Shown piece after piece: positions 13,633-21,430 of a stretch of DNA of 39,579 nt; position 1 is the first letter of the stretch; every line of letters starts with the position of its first letter. The stretch lies in IMG/VR virus record IMGVR_UViG_3300030060_001896, positions 1 to 39,579 of that record, one strand, 5' to 3'. Under the pieces are notes generated by a model. That model saw only the letters and a list, made by a program, of their open reading frames with translations. It was not told where the DNA came from and searched no databases. The position numbers and the translations under genes are program-made. This DNA is from a virus.

Positions 13633-13718
13633 TTACTACTTACACCTGATACTGTAGCTTTAGCATCTTTTCTATTAGGGTTAAAAAAAGACATAATTTT
13701 CTTTAAAAATTTAATCAT
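13626..13718 (-). CDS. 30-residue basic amphipathic peptide
   Basis: The ATG at 13718 has AAGGAG at ideal spacing, and the frame ends with TAA at 13626. The sequence MIKFLKKIMSFFNPNRKDAK... starts with a short amphipathic, Phe- and Lys-rich helix that could touch a membrane. No family is known. The strong ribosome binding site and its position 10 bp after the preceding stop support translation. Confidence 0.6.
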   Translation of the reverse strand: MIKFLKKIMSFFNPNRKDAKATVSGVSSKK

Positions 13719-13728
13719 AGCTATCTCC

Positions 13729-13893
13729 TTAATCTTTTTTATGATTAAAACATTGCCAGGTTCTTCCATAATCAGAGCTATACCACGCTTGTTTACTATC
13801 ACAATGCGAACAAATTTTTTCTTTAATTACGGGTTTTTCCTGCGCTGCTGGCTGCTTCTTAAATTGATCGGGTTTTAAAAAACGTAAACTCAT
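13729..13893 (-). CDS. 54-residue zinc-finger-like protein
   Basis: The ATG at 13893 overlaps the stop of the primase-helicase (ATGA). Cys28-x2-Cys31 (CSHC) and Cys48-x2-His51 (CFNH) could bind one zinc ion in a ribbon. The N-terminal KPDQFKK is encoded by a CCCGATCAATTT copy of the genome-wide repeat. It may bind nucleic acid or assist the primase; this is inferred from the Cys/His pattern and position. Confidence 0.68.
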   Translation of the reverse strand: MSLRFLKPDQFKKQPAAQEKPVIKEKICSHCDSKQAWYSSDYGRTWQCFNHKKD

Positions 13894-16046
13894 ACATTAT
13901 CTCTTCCAGTTGTAGCCTCGTAAATACCACGAGACATATCTCCGTTTATAGAGCCTAACCATATTTTACCGCCAGTTGGTGTTAACTGGTATTTGTCAAT
14001 CTTGTTTCTTGACTGTAAATCACGCACATAACGCTCTATTGTGCTTTTTCCTATGCCTTGTAGTATTTCAGGGCAATCAGCGTCCTCAGTACGCTTAAAA
14101 ACAGCATTATTGCCTGTCATATGCGTAAGAGCTATTCCATCTCTTTCACATTGAATAATCCAAGCTTCTAATGCGTCTAATTTTGTTTCTCGCATTGTAC
14201 CACGCTCATTGCTTAAAATACGCTCAGTCATATCCACAAGAAGTCCTGTCATCGAGTCTCGTATGAAATGCCTGACATTACGCATTGCTGGTCCGTTAGA
14301 CTTAACAACCGCACCATCAAAACAAGTATTTCTTTGGTACGGAACACCAATAGTATCACATATCTTCTGACCTCTTTGTGTATCGACTTGCCACAACGCA
14401 AATGCAGAACGAACACCATCCACTAATGCTGACGTTCCTCTGATAAACTGTCGAGCTTGCTCTGGTGTTTTAATGACCGCATCATCTTTAATCTTAGTCA
14501 TGTGGTGACACATAAGAACAGATGCTCCTGTTTCTGTAGCCATCTTAGACAATAAACCAGTAAGAGCAGCTCCTGCCGCTGGATCGGCATTTACATCTGC
14601 GTGAACAAAAGATGCCAGCGGATCAAACACGATCAATTTAAGATTAGGAACCTGGAGTATTTGTTCGTATATCTTTTCAAACTCAGCAGTAGCACCAAAT
14701 TCTCCACCCTGCTCAGACATGATCGGGAAAACGCCTCCTACATTCGGTAACGGAACAATTCTAATCTCATGTGGGTATTTAAATCTTTCTCCCGATGGAT
14801 CAAGGCGATCAATTCTACGGTGCATTTCAGCTTCGTCATCTTCTGCTGTAAATATAATTACGTTTCCATAAGTAGCCACAACACCGCCAAAACTATTAAT
14901 CATTGGTCTTCCCGATGCCACCTTCATACCTAAGTCTAACGTCATCATACCCTTACCGCTATCACCAGCAGCACAAAACATAATTGGCACTCCTAGTGGA
15001 AACGTATCTGATATTAAGAACTTTTGAACAGGAGCTTCCCCCGAAAAGCGATCAATTAAAAGGCTATCGTCCAGCAGATTTATATTTCTTTTTGTAAGCT
15101 TAGACTTTGTATGCAAGAACTCTTCTATGTCGAAACCTTCTTGTATAGCATCAAACGCATCCCATTTTTCGGGTTTACCTCTTGGAGGCGTAAGCATAGT
15201 AACCGATCTTGCATTTGCGCTTAGAGCTAAGTCCTGAATTAAATCCGCCAGTTTCTTGCCTGAAGCATCATTATCAGGCCATACGATCAATTCTTTTCCC
15301 TGCAATGGAGAGAAATCGTACTGGCTGGCTGTTTTCTTTGTTAAAGAACCAGCCCCACCTAACGTACAAGTTGCTGTGTAACCGATAGAATTAAGTGCAT
15401 CTGCACACTTTTCGCCCTCTACCCAAATAACACGCTCCGATGCCAATATGTTAGGTATGTTGTATAACGGCCTAATGTCAGGAAACTTTGAGTAAGGAGC
15501 ATTAGGAATAAATGGTCTAAACTCTTTTTTTGGTTTGCCCGATGTATCTAATACAGGGCTGCCATCTGGATTCTTTACATTATACCTACGAACCGAAACG
15601 ATTACTTCGCCATCTCCATTTGCATATACATACTCAGAATCATATGGGCTATTAATGTTATATTGTTGCTTGGTTGGTTTATTATCCCGAACAATTTGTG
15701 GTGTTTGCTGGTCAAGATAGTCAGAAAACATCTCTTTTATTTCAGGAAGACGCATATTTTTAGCTTCCATAAGTATTTTAACAATACCCCCGATGCCCAC
15801 ATTGCCGTTGAAGTCTTGACCTTTCATAAAATTTTTGGACAATGGATCTATATTTATCTTCATAGAACTTCCTTGTTCACCGAAAATTGATCCTATATAG
15901 AAAGTATTGTGTGCGATTCGCCCAGACGGAAAGATATCTTGAAGTATGCGAATTTGTTCGTGTTTAGGAACACGATCAGATATCGTTTTTACTAGGTCAT
16001 GTGCTGACATACTATATTTAGTGTTGTCAAAATTAATTACAGACAT
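13890..16046 (-). CDS. primase-helicase (TOPRIM plus RepA-like AAA_25 ATPase)
   Basis: A 718-residue replication protein. Residues about 205-280 form a TOPRIM domain (VEGEKCAD 209-216 with the conserved Glu; DNDASG 258-263). Residues about 345-560 form a RecA-like hexameric helicase of RepA type: Walker A AAGDSGKG (359-366), Walker B LIVFDP (471-476) and CHHMTK after it. A C-terminal region about 610-700 looks like a winged helix (IGKSTIERYVRDLQ). It probably primes and unwinds at the phage fork. The coding sequence contains four CGATCAATT copies (near 14631, 14807, 15050 and 15285). The leader has TATCAAC twice and a GAGGT ribosome binding site. Confidence 0.9.
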   Translation of the reverse strand: MSVINFDNTKYSMSAHDLVKTISDRVPKHEQIRILQDIFPSGRIAHNTFYIGSIFGEQGSSMKINIDPLSKNFMKGQDFNGNVGIGGIVKILMEAKNMRLPEIKEMFSDYLDQQTPQIVRDNKPTKQQYNINSPYDSEYVYANGDGEVIVSVRRYNVKNPDGSPVLDTSGKPKKEFRPFIPNAPYSKFPDIRPLYNIPNILASERVIWVEGEKCADALNSIGYTATCTLGGAGSLTKKTASQYDFSPLQGKELIVWPDNDASGKKLADLIQDLALSANARSVTMLTPPRGKPEKWDAFDAIQEGFDIEEFLHTKSKLTKRNINLLDDSLLIDRFSGEAPVQKFLISDTFPLGVPIMFCAAGDSGKGMMTLDLGMKVASGRPMINSFGGVVATYGNVIIFTAEDDEAEMHRRIDRLDPSGERFKYPHEIRIVPLPNVGGVFPIMSEQGGEFGATAEFEKIYEQILQVPNLKLIVFDPLASFVHADVNADPAAGAALTGLLSKMATETGASVLMCHHMTKIKDDAVIKTPEQARQFIRGTSALVDGVRSAFALWQVDTQRGQKICDTIGVPYQRNTCFDGAVVKSNGPAMRNVRHFIRDSMTGLLVDMTERILSNERGTMRETKLDALEAWIIQCERDGIALTHMTGNNAVFKRTEDADCPEILQGIGKSTIERYVRDLQSRNKIDKYQLTPTGGKIWLGSINGDMSRGIYEATTGRDNV

Positions 16047-16105
16047 TATATTGTACCTCGTAAGCGTTTAGTTGATACTCGTTTTTACATAGTTGTTGAT
16101 ACATT

Positions 16106-16144
16106 TACCGCATAGTCTATCTCTCATGGCTATGCGGTATTTTT
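16106..16144 (+). other. 10-bp inverted repeat with a plus-strand T-run
   Basis: TACCGCATAG (16106-16115) and CTATGCGGTA (16130-16139) are perfect complements with a 14-nt loop. Five T follow on the plus strand only, so as a terminator it would face against the flanking genes. The right arm contains the TAG of the nuclease gene. It may instead stabilise the 3' end of that mRNA or bind a protein. Confidence 0.6.
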
Positions 16145-16888
16145 ATTCCAACAAGTTTGATAGAAGTCACACATTTTGCAAAGATAAAAATCATCATTCT
16201 GTGCAATTCTTGGTAAAATCTCATTAGCTTTCGTTGCTTCTAAGATGTTTACCGCCTTGTCACTTGTCGTTTGTGCTAGGTTTTGATTGAAGTCAATAAG
16301 CTCAATATATATGTCACTATTGTTCTTATTCATAACCGTGAACATACAGGGATTTTCAGTTAAATCCATGTAAGCTTGGTACAAAGCTACTTGTGCTGCA
16401 TAAACTGGATTTGTATTAGCTACTCCATTTTTTACAAACTCATTGAACTTTTTGTCATTAGCCGACTTACATTCCCATAACATTGGGTATTTCATATTTA
16501 AGGGGCCACCTACTATAACACCATCAATGTGACCTCTTATCTCTCCTCCACCCGTTTCAAAACCAAATTGTTCGTTATTTTTCTCTGTCTTTAACAAGAA
16601 CCCACAATCTCTTATATACATTGCCATTAGGTCTTCTATCACATGACCCATTGCAAATATGCGTAAAGTCTTTGCGTTAAACTTTTTGTCAACGTCTGGC
16701 TTTATGCCCATGTATCTGTATTGTATTTTTCTACTACATTCATCTCCCAAAGAAGATGCTCCAAGATATTTTCTTTTAGGAATTTTATCTTGCTTTTCTA
16801 AAATACCACGATCAATTTCACGCAGTATGTCATCAGTAGGTTTTATAGTCGAAGTAGATATCTGTGAGATTTTGTTCCAGATAGACAT
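16130..16888 (-). CDS. Cas4/RecB-like PD-(D/E)XK nuclease with Fe-S-type cysteines
   Basis: A 252-residue exonuclease-like protein. The catalytic core is GHIDGVIV with Asp122 and LWECKSA with Glu139 and Lys141; His82 precedes it. Cys51 plus C-terminal Cys237, Cys240 and Cys246 (YLCKMCDFYQTC) have the spacing of the 4Fe-4S cluster of Cas4 and AddB/RecB-family nucleases. In phages such proteins resect DNA ends. The operon also holds a Sak4-like ATPase and an SSB-like protein, so it fits a recombination module. No Cas genes are nearby. Confidence 0.87.
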   Translation of the reverse strand: MSIWNKISQISTSTIKPTDDILREIDRGILEKQDKIPKRKYLGASSLGDECSRKIQYRYMGIKPDVDKKFNAKTLRIFAMGHVIEDLMAMYIRDCGFLLKTEKNNEQFGFETGGGEIRGHIDGVIVGGPLNMKYPMLWECKSANDKKFNEFVKNGVANTNPVYAAQVALYQAYMDLTENPCMFTVMNKNNSDIYIELIDFNQNLAQTTSDKAVNILEATKANEILPRIAQNDDFYLCKMCDFYQTCWNKNTA

Positions 16889-17003
16889 CAGAAAGCCCCT
16901 CTTTGTCTGTGTGTAGCATAATTGCTAAAATTTCTTCTTCCTTTAAATCAGATAATTTTTTATCCCATCCTATTTTTGATATCACACTAGATATCTTCTG
17001 CAT
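16833..17003 (-). CDS. 56-residue hypothetical protein overlapping the nuclease gene
   Basis: An open frame from the ATG at 17003 (or TTG at 17012, which has GGAAGGA 7 nt upstream) to TGA at 16833. It fills the gap after the 84-residue gene and overlaps the first 56 bp of the nuclease gene in another frame. Sequence MQKISSVISKIGWDKKLSDL... is helical with an acidic KEEEILAIML segment. It is likely real because it fills the gap and has a ribosome binding site. The function is unknown. Confidence 0.55.
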   Translation of the reverse strand: MQKISSVISKIGWDKKLSDLKEEEILAIMLHTDKEGLSDVYLEQNLTDIYFDYKTY

Positions 17004-17008
17004 CGCAT

Positions 17009-17263
17009 TCAATTTATTATCCTTCCTTGTTTGCCCTTAATTTCAATCGCTATCTCGTAAATTATATTTGAACTCTCAAAATGTATTTCACTATATACCT
17101 GAGTAACTTTATCATTGTATAATATTTCTTCTTCCAAATAATTCATGAATTTTGCTTCAACTTCAATTTTATCTGTGGGATCAGAAATTTGCATGATGGA
17201 TTGATATCTTTCAACATCTTCTTCTGCATCATTCATCAATGCCATAAATATTTCAGCCCTCAT
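17009..17263 (-). CDS. small acidic hypothetical protein
   Basis: An 84-residue acidic protein, two helices followed by strands (MRAEIFMALMNDAEEDVERY at its start). It overlaps the methyltransferase stop by 11 bp and the next small gene's TTG by 2 bp. No family is recognised. Confidence 0.75.
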   Translation of the reverse strand: MRAEIFMALMNDAEEDVERYQSIMQISDPTDKIEVEAKFMNYLEEEILYNDKVTQVYSEIHFESSNIIYEIAIEIKGKQGRIIN

Positions 17264-18827
17264 TTTCTGTTTCCTTTATTGCTTTAAATATTTCAGCTAC
17301 CACTTGCGGCACTATACTATTACCTAAAGATTTTAATCTATTTGCTCTGTCTTTTACGCCTATTTCTATTCTAGGTATATCTTCGGGTTCTACTTCCCAT
17401 CCTTCAAAACTGTCCAGTTGCGAGGGTATCCCATCATCCACTCTACGAATCCAGGATTTAAGCTTCCTTTTTTCCACTCCTCTTCCGTATTCCCTCTTAT
17501 GTCTGGATGATTCCCTAACATTTTTTGCATTTTCCCTTGAGGTCTTCCGCAAGCATCCTCGTTTGCTGTCGGTGTTGGAAACATCTTTTTGTTCTGATAC
17601 TCCACTACTGCGTCCAACCTCGCTCCGTATTTCGTCCCTGTCGTGTTGCTCTGCCGAAACAGTTTTCCGTTCTCCTCTTTGATTGTTCCGCTTCCCCCCT
17701 TCCAATCCCTTGCACTCGGAGTTGGTAACATCATCTGAACTGAATCCGCTAAATTCAAGCTGTGACTGCTCTTGCCATCCTTGCTCAGTCTGCGTCCTGT
17801 CTCTGTCAACTTTGCCTCTGGATGTTCTATCTCCTGTGTTGTTGGTGTTGGTAATAAACCTGGATTGTCTCTCACTGCTTGATTCAGAGTGTATTGTGCG
17901 TGATGCCCACTCGGTCTGTTCTTTGTCCAATTCGGTTGCGTTCCCCTTGATCCCATGTTTGCATCTGGTGTCGGTAGCATCAGTACTGCCTGTCGAAGCG
18001 AAACCATCAGATTGATTCCCTCTTCCTTTTTTTTCTCTCTTCGTTTTTCCCATTTTTCCATTGGTTCGGGAGCATTCGAGTCCCTCCCTGTTGGTGTGGG
18101 CCATAGTGCCATTGCTTTTTCGCTTACTTGTTCCCTCAGATTGCTCGGTCTGCTTCTGCCCTTGCGATGCCCCTTTGCCATTTTCTTCATACTCTCTTCT
18201 GACCTCTGTGGAAGATAATCCATCGTGTTCGGAGTGGCTAAAAGACCCCAACTCCCTCTGTCTCTGGTATTCATGGTTGGAGTCATTTGATTCGCTGTTG
18301 CTGTTGGTGTGTGTATTAAGTCTTCCAATGATCCAGATTCGATCTCTTCGATGGGGTGCGTTTTTACTCGCAGCTGGAAGTACAATCGGTTGTACGGAGT
18401 AACCTTCGCTTTCCAAATCAGCTTGCACCTGCTCGAATAAAAGACCCCCTGCGATGTTAACAAGACCTGTAACATTCTCTGCAATGATCCACTTCGGTTT
18501 GCAACCTTGTACAACTCTAAACATTTCTGGCCAGAGCCAACGATCATCTGCATCTCCTCTTTGGACACCTGCAACGGATACGGACTGGCATGGGAATCCT
18601 CCGCAAACGATGTCCACAATCCCTCTAAACTCATCTGCATATTCAGCTAACTCCTTTACGTCATCTATTATAGGCACTTCAGGCCAGTGTTTATTTAATA
18701 TTTTCTGACAAAATTGATCTTGTTCACAAAATGCTACCGTTCTAAACCCACCTACTATCTTCTCAGCCGCATAACTAAAACCACCTATGCCTGAAAATAG
18801 GTCTAACATTGTTAAGTCATTGTTCAT
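17253..18827 (-). CDS. dcm-like: DNA (cytosine-5) methyltransferase with low-complexity target-recognition region
   Basis: A 524-residue m5C methyltransferase. Visible motifs: I DLFSGIGGF (9-17), IV GGFPCQS with catalytic Cys80, VI ENV (117-119), VIII RRDRIW (160-165), and at the end X NRLKSLGNSIVPQVVAEIF. Between about 170 and 465 the expected recognition domain is a Ser/Thr/Asn/Glu/Arg-rich stretch without hydrophobic core, carrying repeats of the type TNT/TNS (AHTNREG, ATDTRCKHG, ITNTNNTG, DVTNSECKG, DVSNTDSKRG). That odd composition is explained by a second gene in the +1 frame (17390-18640). No restriction endonuclease is adjacent. It overlaps the helicase gene by 11 bp. Confidence 0.92.
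   Translation of the reverse strand: MNNDLTMLDLFSGIGGFSYAAEKIVGGFRTVAFCEQDQFCQKILNKHWPEVPIIDDVKELAEYADEFRGIVDIVCGGFPCQSVSVAGVQRGDADDRWLWPEMFRVVQGCKPKWIIAENVTGLVNIAGGLLFEQVQADLESEGYSVQPIVLPAASKNAPHRRDRIWIIGRLNTHTNSNSESNDSNHEYQRQRELGSFSHSEHDGLSSTEVRREYEENGKGASQGQKQTEQSEGTSKRKSNGTMAHTNREGLECSRTNGKMGKTKREKKGRGNQSDGFASTGSTDATDTRCKHGIKGNATELDKEQTEWASRTIHSESSSERQSRFITNTNNTGDRTSRGKVDRDRTQTEQGWQEQSQLEFSGFSSDDVTNSECKGLEGGKRNNQRGERKTVSAEQHDRDEIRSEVGRSSGVSEQKDVSNTDSKRGCLRKTSRENAKNVRESSRHKREYGRGVEKRKLKSWIRRVDDGIPSQLDSFEGWEVEPEDIPRIEIGVKDRANRLKSLGNSIVPQVVAEIFKAIKETENEG
17390..18640 (-). CDS. nested LPTP-repeat protein inside the m5C methyltransferase gene
   Basis: A 416-codon frame, shifted +1 and lying entirely within the methyltransferase gene. 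The ATG at 18640 has AAAGGAG (18657-18651) 10 nt upstream. The protein has a globular N-terminal part (about 1-105, with CKLIWKAKVTPYNRLYFQL), then about seven LPTP-type units (HTPTATANQ, LATPNTMDY, WPTPTGRDS, LPTPDANMG, LPTPTTQE, LPTPSARDW, FPTPTANED), and ends in LNPGFVEWMMGYPRNW. I recall the same repeat and ending in phage proteins encoded beside cytosine methyltransferases, so this frame is probably a true gene. Its function is unknown; assisting methyltransferase recognition is a guess. Confidence 0.72.
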   Translation of the reverse strand: MQMSLEGLWTSFAEDSHASPYPLQVSKEEMQMIVGSGQKCLELYKVANRSGSLQRMLQVLLTSQGVFYSSRCKLIWKAKVTPYNRLYFQLRVKTHPIEEIESGSLEDLIHTPTATANQMTPTMNTRDRGSWGLLATPNTMDYLPQRSEESMKKMAKGHRKGRSRPSNLREQVSEKAMALWPTPTGRDSNAPEPMEKWEKRREKKKEEGINLMVSLRQAVLMLPTPDANMGSRGTQPNWTKNRPSGHHAQYTLNQAVRDNPGLLPTPTTQEIEHPEAKLTETGRRLSKDGKSSHSLNLADSVQMMLPTPSARDWKGGSGTIKEENGKLFRQSNTTGTKYGARLDAVVEYQNKKMFPTPTANEDACGRPQGKMQKMLGNHPDIRGNTEEEWKKGSLNPGFVEWMMGYPRNWTVLKDGK

Positions 18828-20493
18828 TTACCAAGCTTTCTACAATGTTATTTATTTGAATACGATTCCAACAATAATTCAAGGTACAAGCAGCTCTATA
18901 CTTAGTCCAACTAAAGTCAAAAGCATTTACTTGAATATTTTGTTTTGAGAGCATATCACGTTGTTTGTCTGACATTCTATCATCCAACCATCGCTTTGTT
19001 TTCTTGGCACTCGCACTATCTTCAGCCTCTCTCATAAAGTCATCTGCAGCCGAAATTGCTTGAACTTTTGTGCCTATGCTAATTGTTCTGCATCGCCCAT
19101 GCTTTTTCCTAACGATAGCAACATGATTGTCTTCTACCTCTATTACCATAGCAAAGCCATTAAACCCTGTGGCAGCAACACATTTATTCGTGCCAAAAAT
19201 ATCAATCCATCTAAATGGGCTGCGATCCATTAGCTCAACTTCTGTCATGCTAAAATCACTTATAGATTCATTGTCGCCATCTTTTTGAAATACATGACTG
19301 CAAAAAGGACACTCACGTACAGACAAAGGAACAAAGCTATCACACTCTGGGCATTGCTTTTCTGGTGCAAGTCCGCTTTGTAGTGTGCCATCAGCCCCAT
19401 CAAGATTAACTGATTCATCTAAAGAACCATGTGTTAAGATGCTTGTACCGAAATCTAAAACTACACAATCTGTTTTAATAACATTTGGATATTCTTCTGT
19501 ATTTATTGTGCGTAGACCACGACCAATCATTTGAACCATTGTGCTTTTGTATGAACATGGTCTGGTTAAAACTACACAAGATACTGGTGGCGCATCAAAT
19601 CCTTCTGTTAAAACTGCTACGTTGACAACAACTTGTACTGAACCATCGCTTAAACTTTTGAGTATTCTTTCACGATCAATTCTACTTGTTTCGCCCGTTA
19701 CAATATCACAATTTACACTAGCTAATTTAAATTCATCACACAAATCCATCGCATGATTTATGGTACTACAAAAAACTATTGTCTTTCGATCATGAGCATA
19801 AGACTGCCATTCTTCTACGACCTTCTTATTGATCGCTCTTTTGTTCATAATTTTTTCAACAGCATCCATATCAAAGTCTGTTATTGTTTTACGAACCTCG
19901 TTTAAATCTCTTTGAACCCCTACATCAATAACATATGTCTTGGGTGGAACTAAGAACCCTTCATTAATTAACGTGCTAATTTCTATCTGAGTTGAGCAAT
20001 TATTGAATATATCCTTCAAACCCTTGGAATCACCACGATTCGGTGTGGCTGTAAAGCCAACGATTTTTATGTTCTCATTAGCTGTTTTTGCAGCGTTTAT
20101 AATTCTTTGATATGTGTCAGCGACTGTGTGATGAGCTTCATCAACTACAATCATATCCAGTGATGGCATTTCTTCTAGATTGTTACTTCTAGATAAAGTT
20201 TGCACCATCGCAAAAACAGAATCACCATCCCAATTTTTATCTGTAGCGTTAACAACGCTTGTGTTTATATCAGGATTTACCTTCTTAAACTTTGATATGT
20301 TTTGGTTAACTAATTCATCTCTATGTTGAAGAACTAATACATTTTTATCTTTTTTCTGACGCTTACCAACAAGTGCTGATAGCATAATCGTCTTACCAGC
20401 ACCTGTAGGTGCTACAACAAGTGTGTTATTATACTTGTCCAATGCGTCAGAGGCAGCATTTACTGCTACCTCTTGGTATTGACGCAATAGCAT
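18817..20493 (-). CDS. SF2 DEAD/DEAH-box helicase with zinc ribbon
   Basis: A 558-residue helicase. Motif I APTGAGKT (28-35), motif II DEAH (118-121), motif III FTATP (147-151), motif VI QMIGRGLR (321-328). A four-Cys zinc ribbon follows (CPEC 381-384, CPFC 395-398), then a C-terminal region of unknown fold. This arrangement is common in phage helicases that remodel replication or recombination intermediates. It starts 3 bp from the previous stop and overlaps the methyltransferase start by 11 bp. Confidence 0.93.
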   Translation of the reverse strand: MLLRQYQEVAVNAASDALDKYNNTLVVAPTGAGKTIMLSALVGKRQKKDKNVLVLQHRDELVNQNISKFKKVNPDINTSVVNATDKNWDGDSVFAMVQTLSRSNNLEEMPSLDMIVVDEAHHTVADTYQRIINAAKTANENIKIVGFTATPNRGDSKGLKDIFNNCSTQIEISTLINEGFLVPPKTYVIDVGVQRDLNEVRKTITDFDMDAVEKIMNKRAINKKVVEEWQSYAHDRKTIVFCSTINHAMDLCDEFKLASVNCDIVTGETSRIDRERILKSLSDGSVQVVVNVAVLTEGFDAPPVSCVVLTRPCSYKSTMVQMIGRGLRTINTEEYPNVIKTDCVVLDFGTSILTHGSLDESVNLDGADGTLQSGLAPEKQCPECDSFVPLSVRECPFCSHVFQKDGDNESISDFSMTEVELMDRSPFRWIDIFGTNKCVAATGFNGFAMVIEVEDNHVAIVRKKHGRCRTISIGTKVQAISAADDFMREAEDSASAKKTKRWLDDRMSDKQRDMLSKQNIQVNAFDFSWTKYRAACTLNYCWNRIQINNIVESLVNEQ

Positions 20494-20495
20494 TT

Positions 20496-20831
20496 TTAAT
20501 CGCCAGGAAAGAAATAAAGATATTCTTTTTTATCTTTGTCATAGTGCTTCAGTATTTCAATGCCAGACTTTCTAATTTGAGACATCTCATGATGAACAGT
20601 TAATTTAGTTTTACCTGTTGCCTTCATGATCTCTTTAATAGATTTCATCGTGCCATTCTTGTTAAGAAAATCATATGTTTCTTGACAGTAATCTGGGTAT
20701 TGAAAAGGTTTTGCCACAGGAATTTCTTTTAATTCAAAAGGCTTGCCTCTGAGATATCTTACTTCTTTTGGCTCTTGGTTATGAACAAAAAGATTTTTGA
20801 TTTTATCAATAAAAGAAATTACTTCGCCCAT
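20496..20831 (-). CDS. hypothetical protein with winged-helix-like region
   Basis: A 111-residue protein. Residues about 48-90 (CQETYDFLNKNGTMKSIKEI, then MKATGKTKLTVHHEMSQIRK) look like a winged helix-turn-helix for DNA binding, preceded by a short basic region. It overlaps the SSB-like gene by 13 bp and sits in the replication and recombination operon. A role as a replication accessory protein or local regulator is possible. Confidence 0.78.
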   Translation of the reverse strand: MGEVISFIDKIKNLFVHNQEPKEVRYLRGKPFELKEIPVAKPFQYPDYCQETYDFLNKNGTMKSIKEIMKATGKTKLTVHHEMSQIRKSGIEILKHYDKDKKEYLYFFPGD

Positions 20832-21430
20832 TCTGGAACACTCCCTGCTGTAGCCGTTGTATTTGTTTGAACAACAGGGGTTGCAACAGGATTTGCTGGT
20901 GCAACTGTTTGTTGGTTTCCAACGATATAGCCTTCCATATCAGGAGTAATAACTGCTCCCAAACGATTTTTGGCTGGGTAATTATCATCAGCCTTTTGAA
21001 TGCCGACACGAAAACAAAACTCAAGGTTATCTAATTGATGAACCCCAGCTAGATTACGTTTAGCACTCGCTTCAGCACTATTATCAGTAGACTTAATATT
21101 AAACGCACTATCTACAATTTGACGTAGTGTACGAATGCCAATCTCTTTTGCAATTGAAACACCATTGGCATTTAATTTAGGTCCATCTACAAAAATATTT
21201 TCCCAAACTTTTCTGCGGTCATGAGGCCCACCTATAATTGTGAACTCCATTGGCAACCAAGTAGAGCCTGTGTTAGCAGACCGTTTAAAATAGTTACCAG
21301 AACCAAACTCTTGCTTCTCAACTTCGCCACCAACAAGTTTAATGACGGCTCTCACAATAGTTCTATCAGGGATTAACTCAAAGCTTTGAGTATTATTGTT
21401 CTCAAGGTTTACGTTGTTTAGATCAAGCAT
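20819..21430 (-). CDS. single-stranded DNA-binding protein-like
   Basis: A 203-residue protein with a beta-rich core (about 15-160) and a disordered Pro/Ala/Thr-rich linker (VAPANPVATPVVQTNTTATA) ending in a short conserved tip VPEWAK. Phage SSBs next to Sak4-like ATPases have this architecture, and the tip may bind partner proteins. The call rests on architecture and neighbours rather than a sequence signature. GGAG precedes the ATG, and the gene overlaps the ATPase gene by 8 bp. Confidence 0.65.
   Translation of the reverse strand: MLDLNNVNLENNNTQSFELIPDRTIVRAVIKLVGGEVEKQEFGSGNYFKRSANTGSTWLPMEFTIIGGPHDRRKVWENIFVDGPKLNANGVSIAKEIGIRTLRQIVDSAFNIKSTDNSAEASAKRNLAGVHQLDNLEFCFRVGIQKADDNYPAKNRLGAVITPDMEGYIVGNQQTVAPANPVATPVVQTNTTATAGSVPEWAK

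Noticed and set aside
16106-16139. Hairpin as terminator of the nuclease gene
   Set aside because: There is no T-run on the minus strand; it is recorded as an inverted repeat instead.
16130-16888. CRISPR-Cas association of the Cas4-like nuclease
   Set aside because: No other cas gene and no direct-repeat/spacer array are present; the neighbours are phage recombination genes.
17253-18827. Frameshift or decay as explanation for the two open frames in the methyltransferase
   Set aside because: The methyltransferase frame is intact from motif I to motif X, and the nested frame is open with its own ribosome binding site, so neither looks broken.
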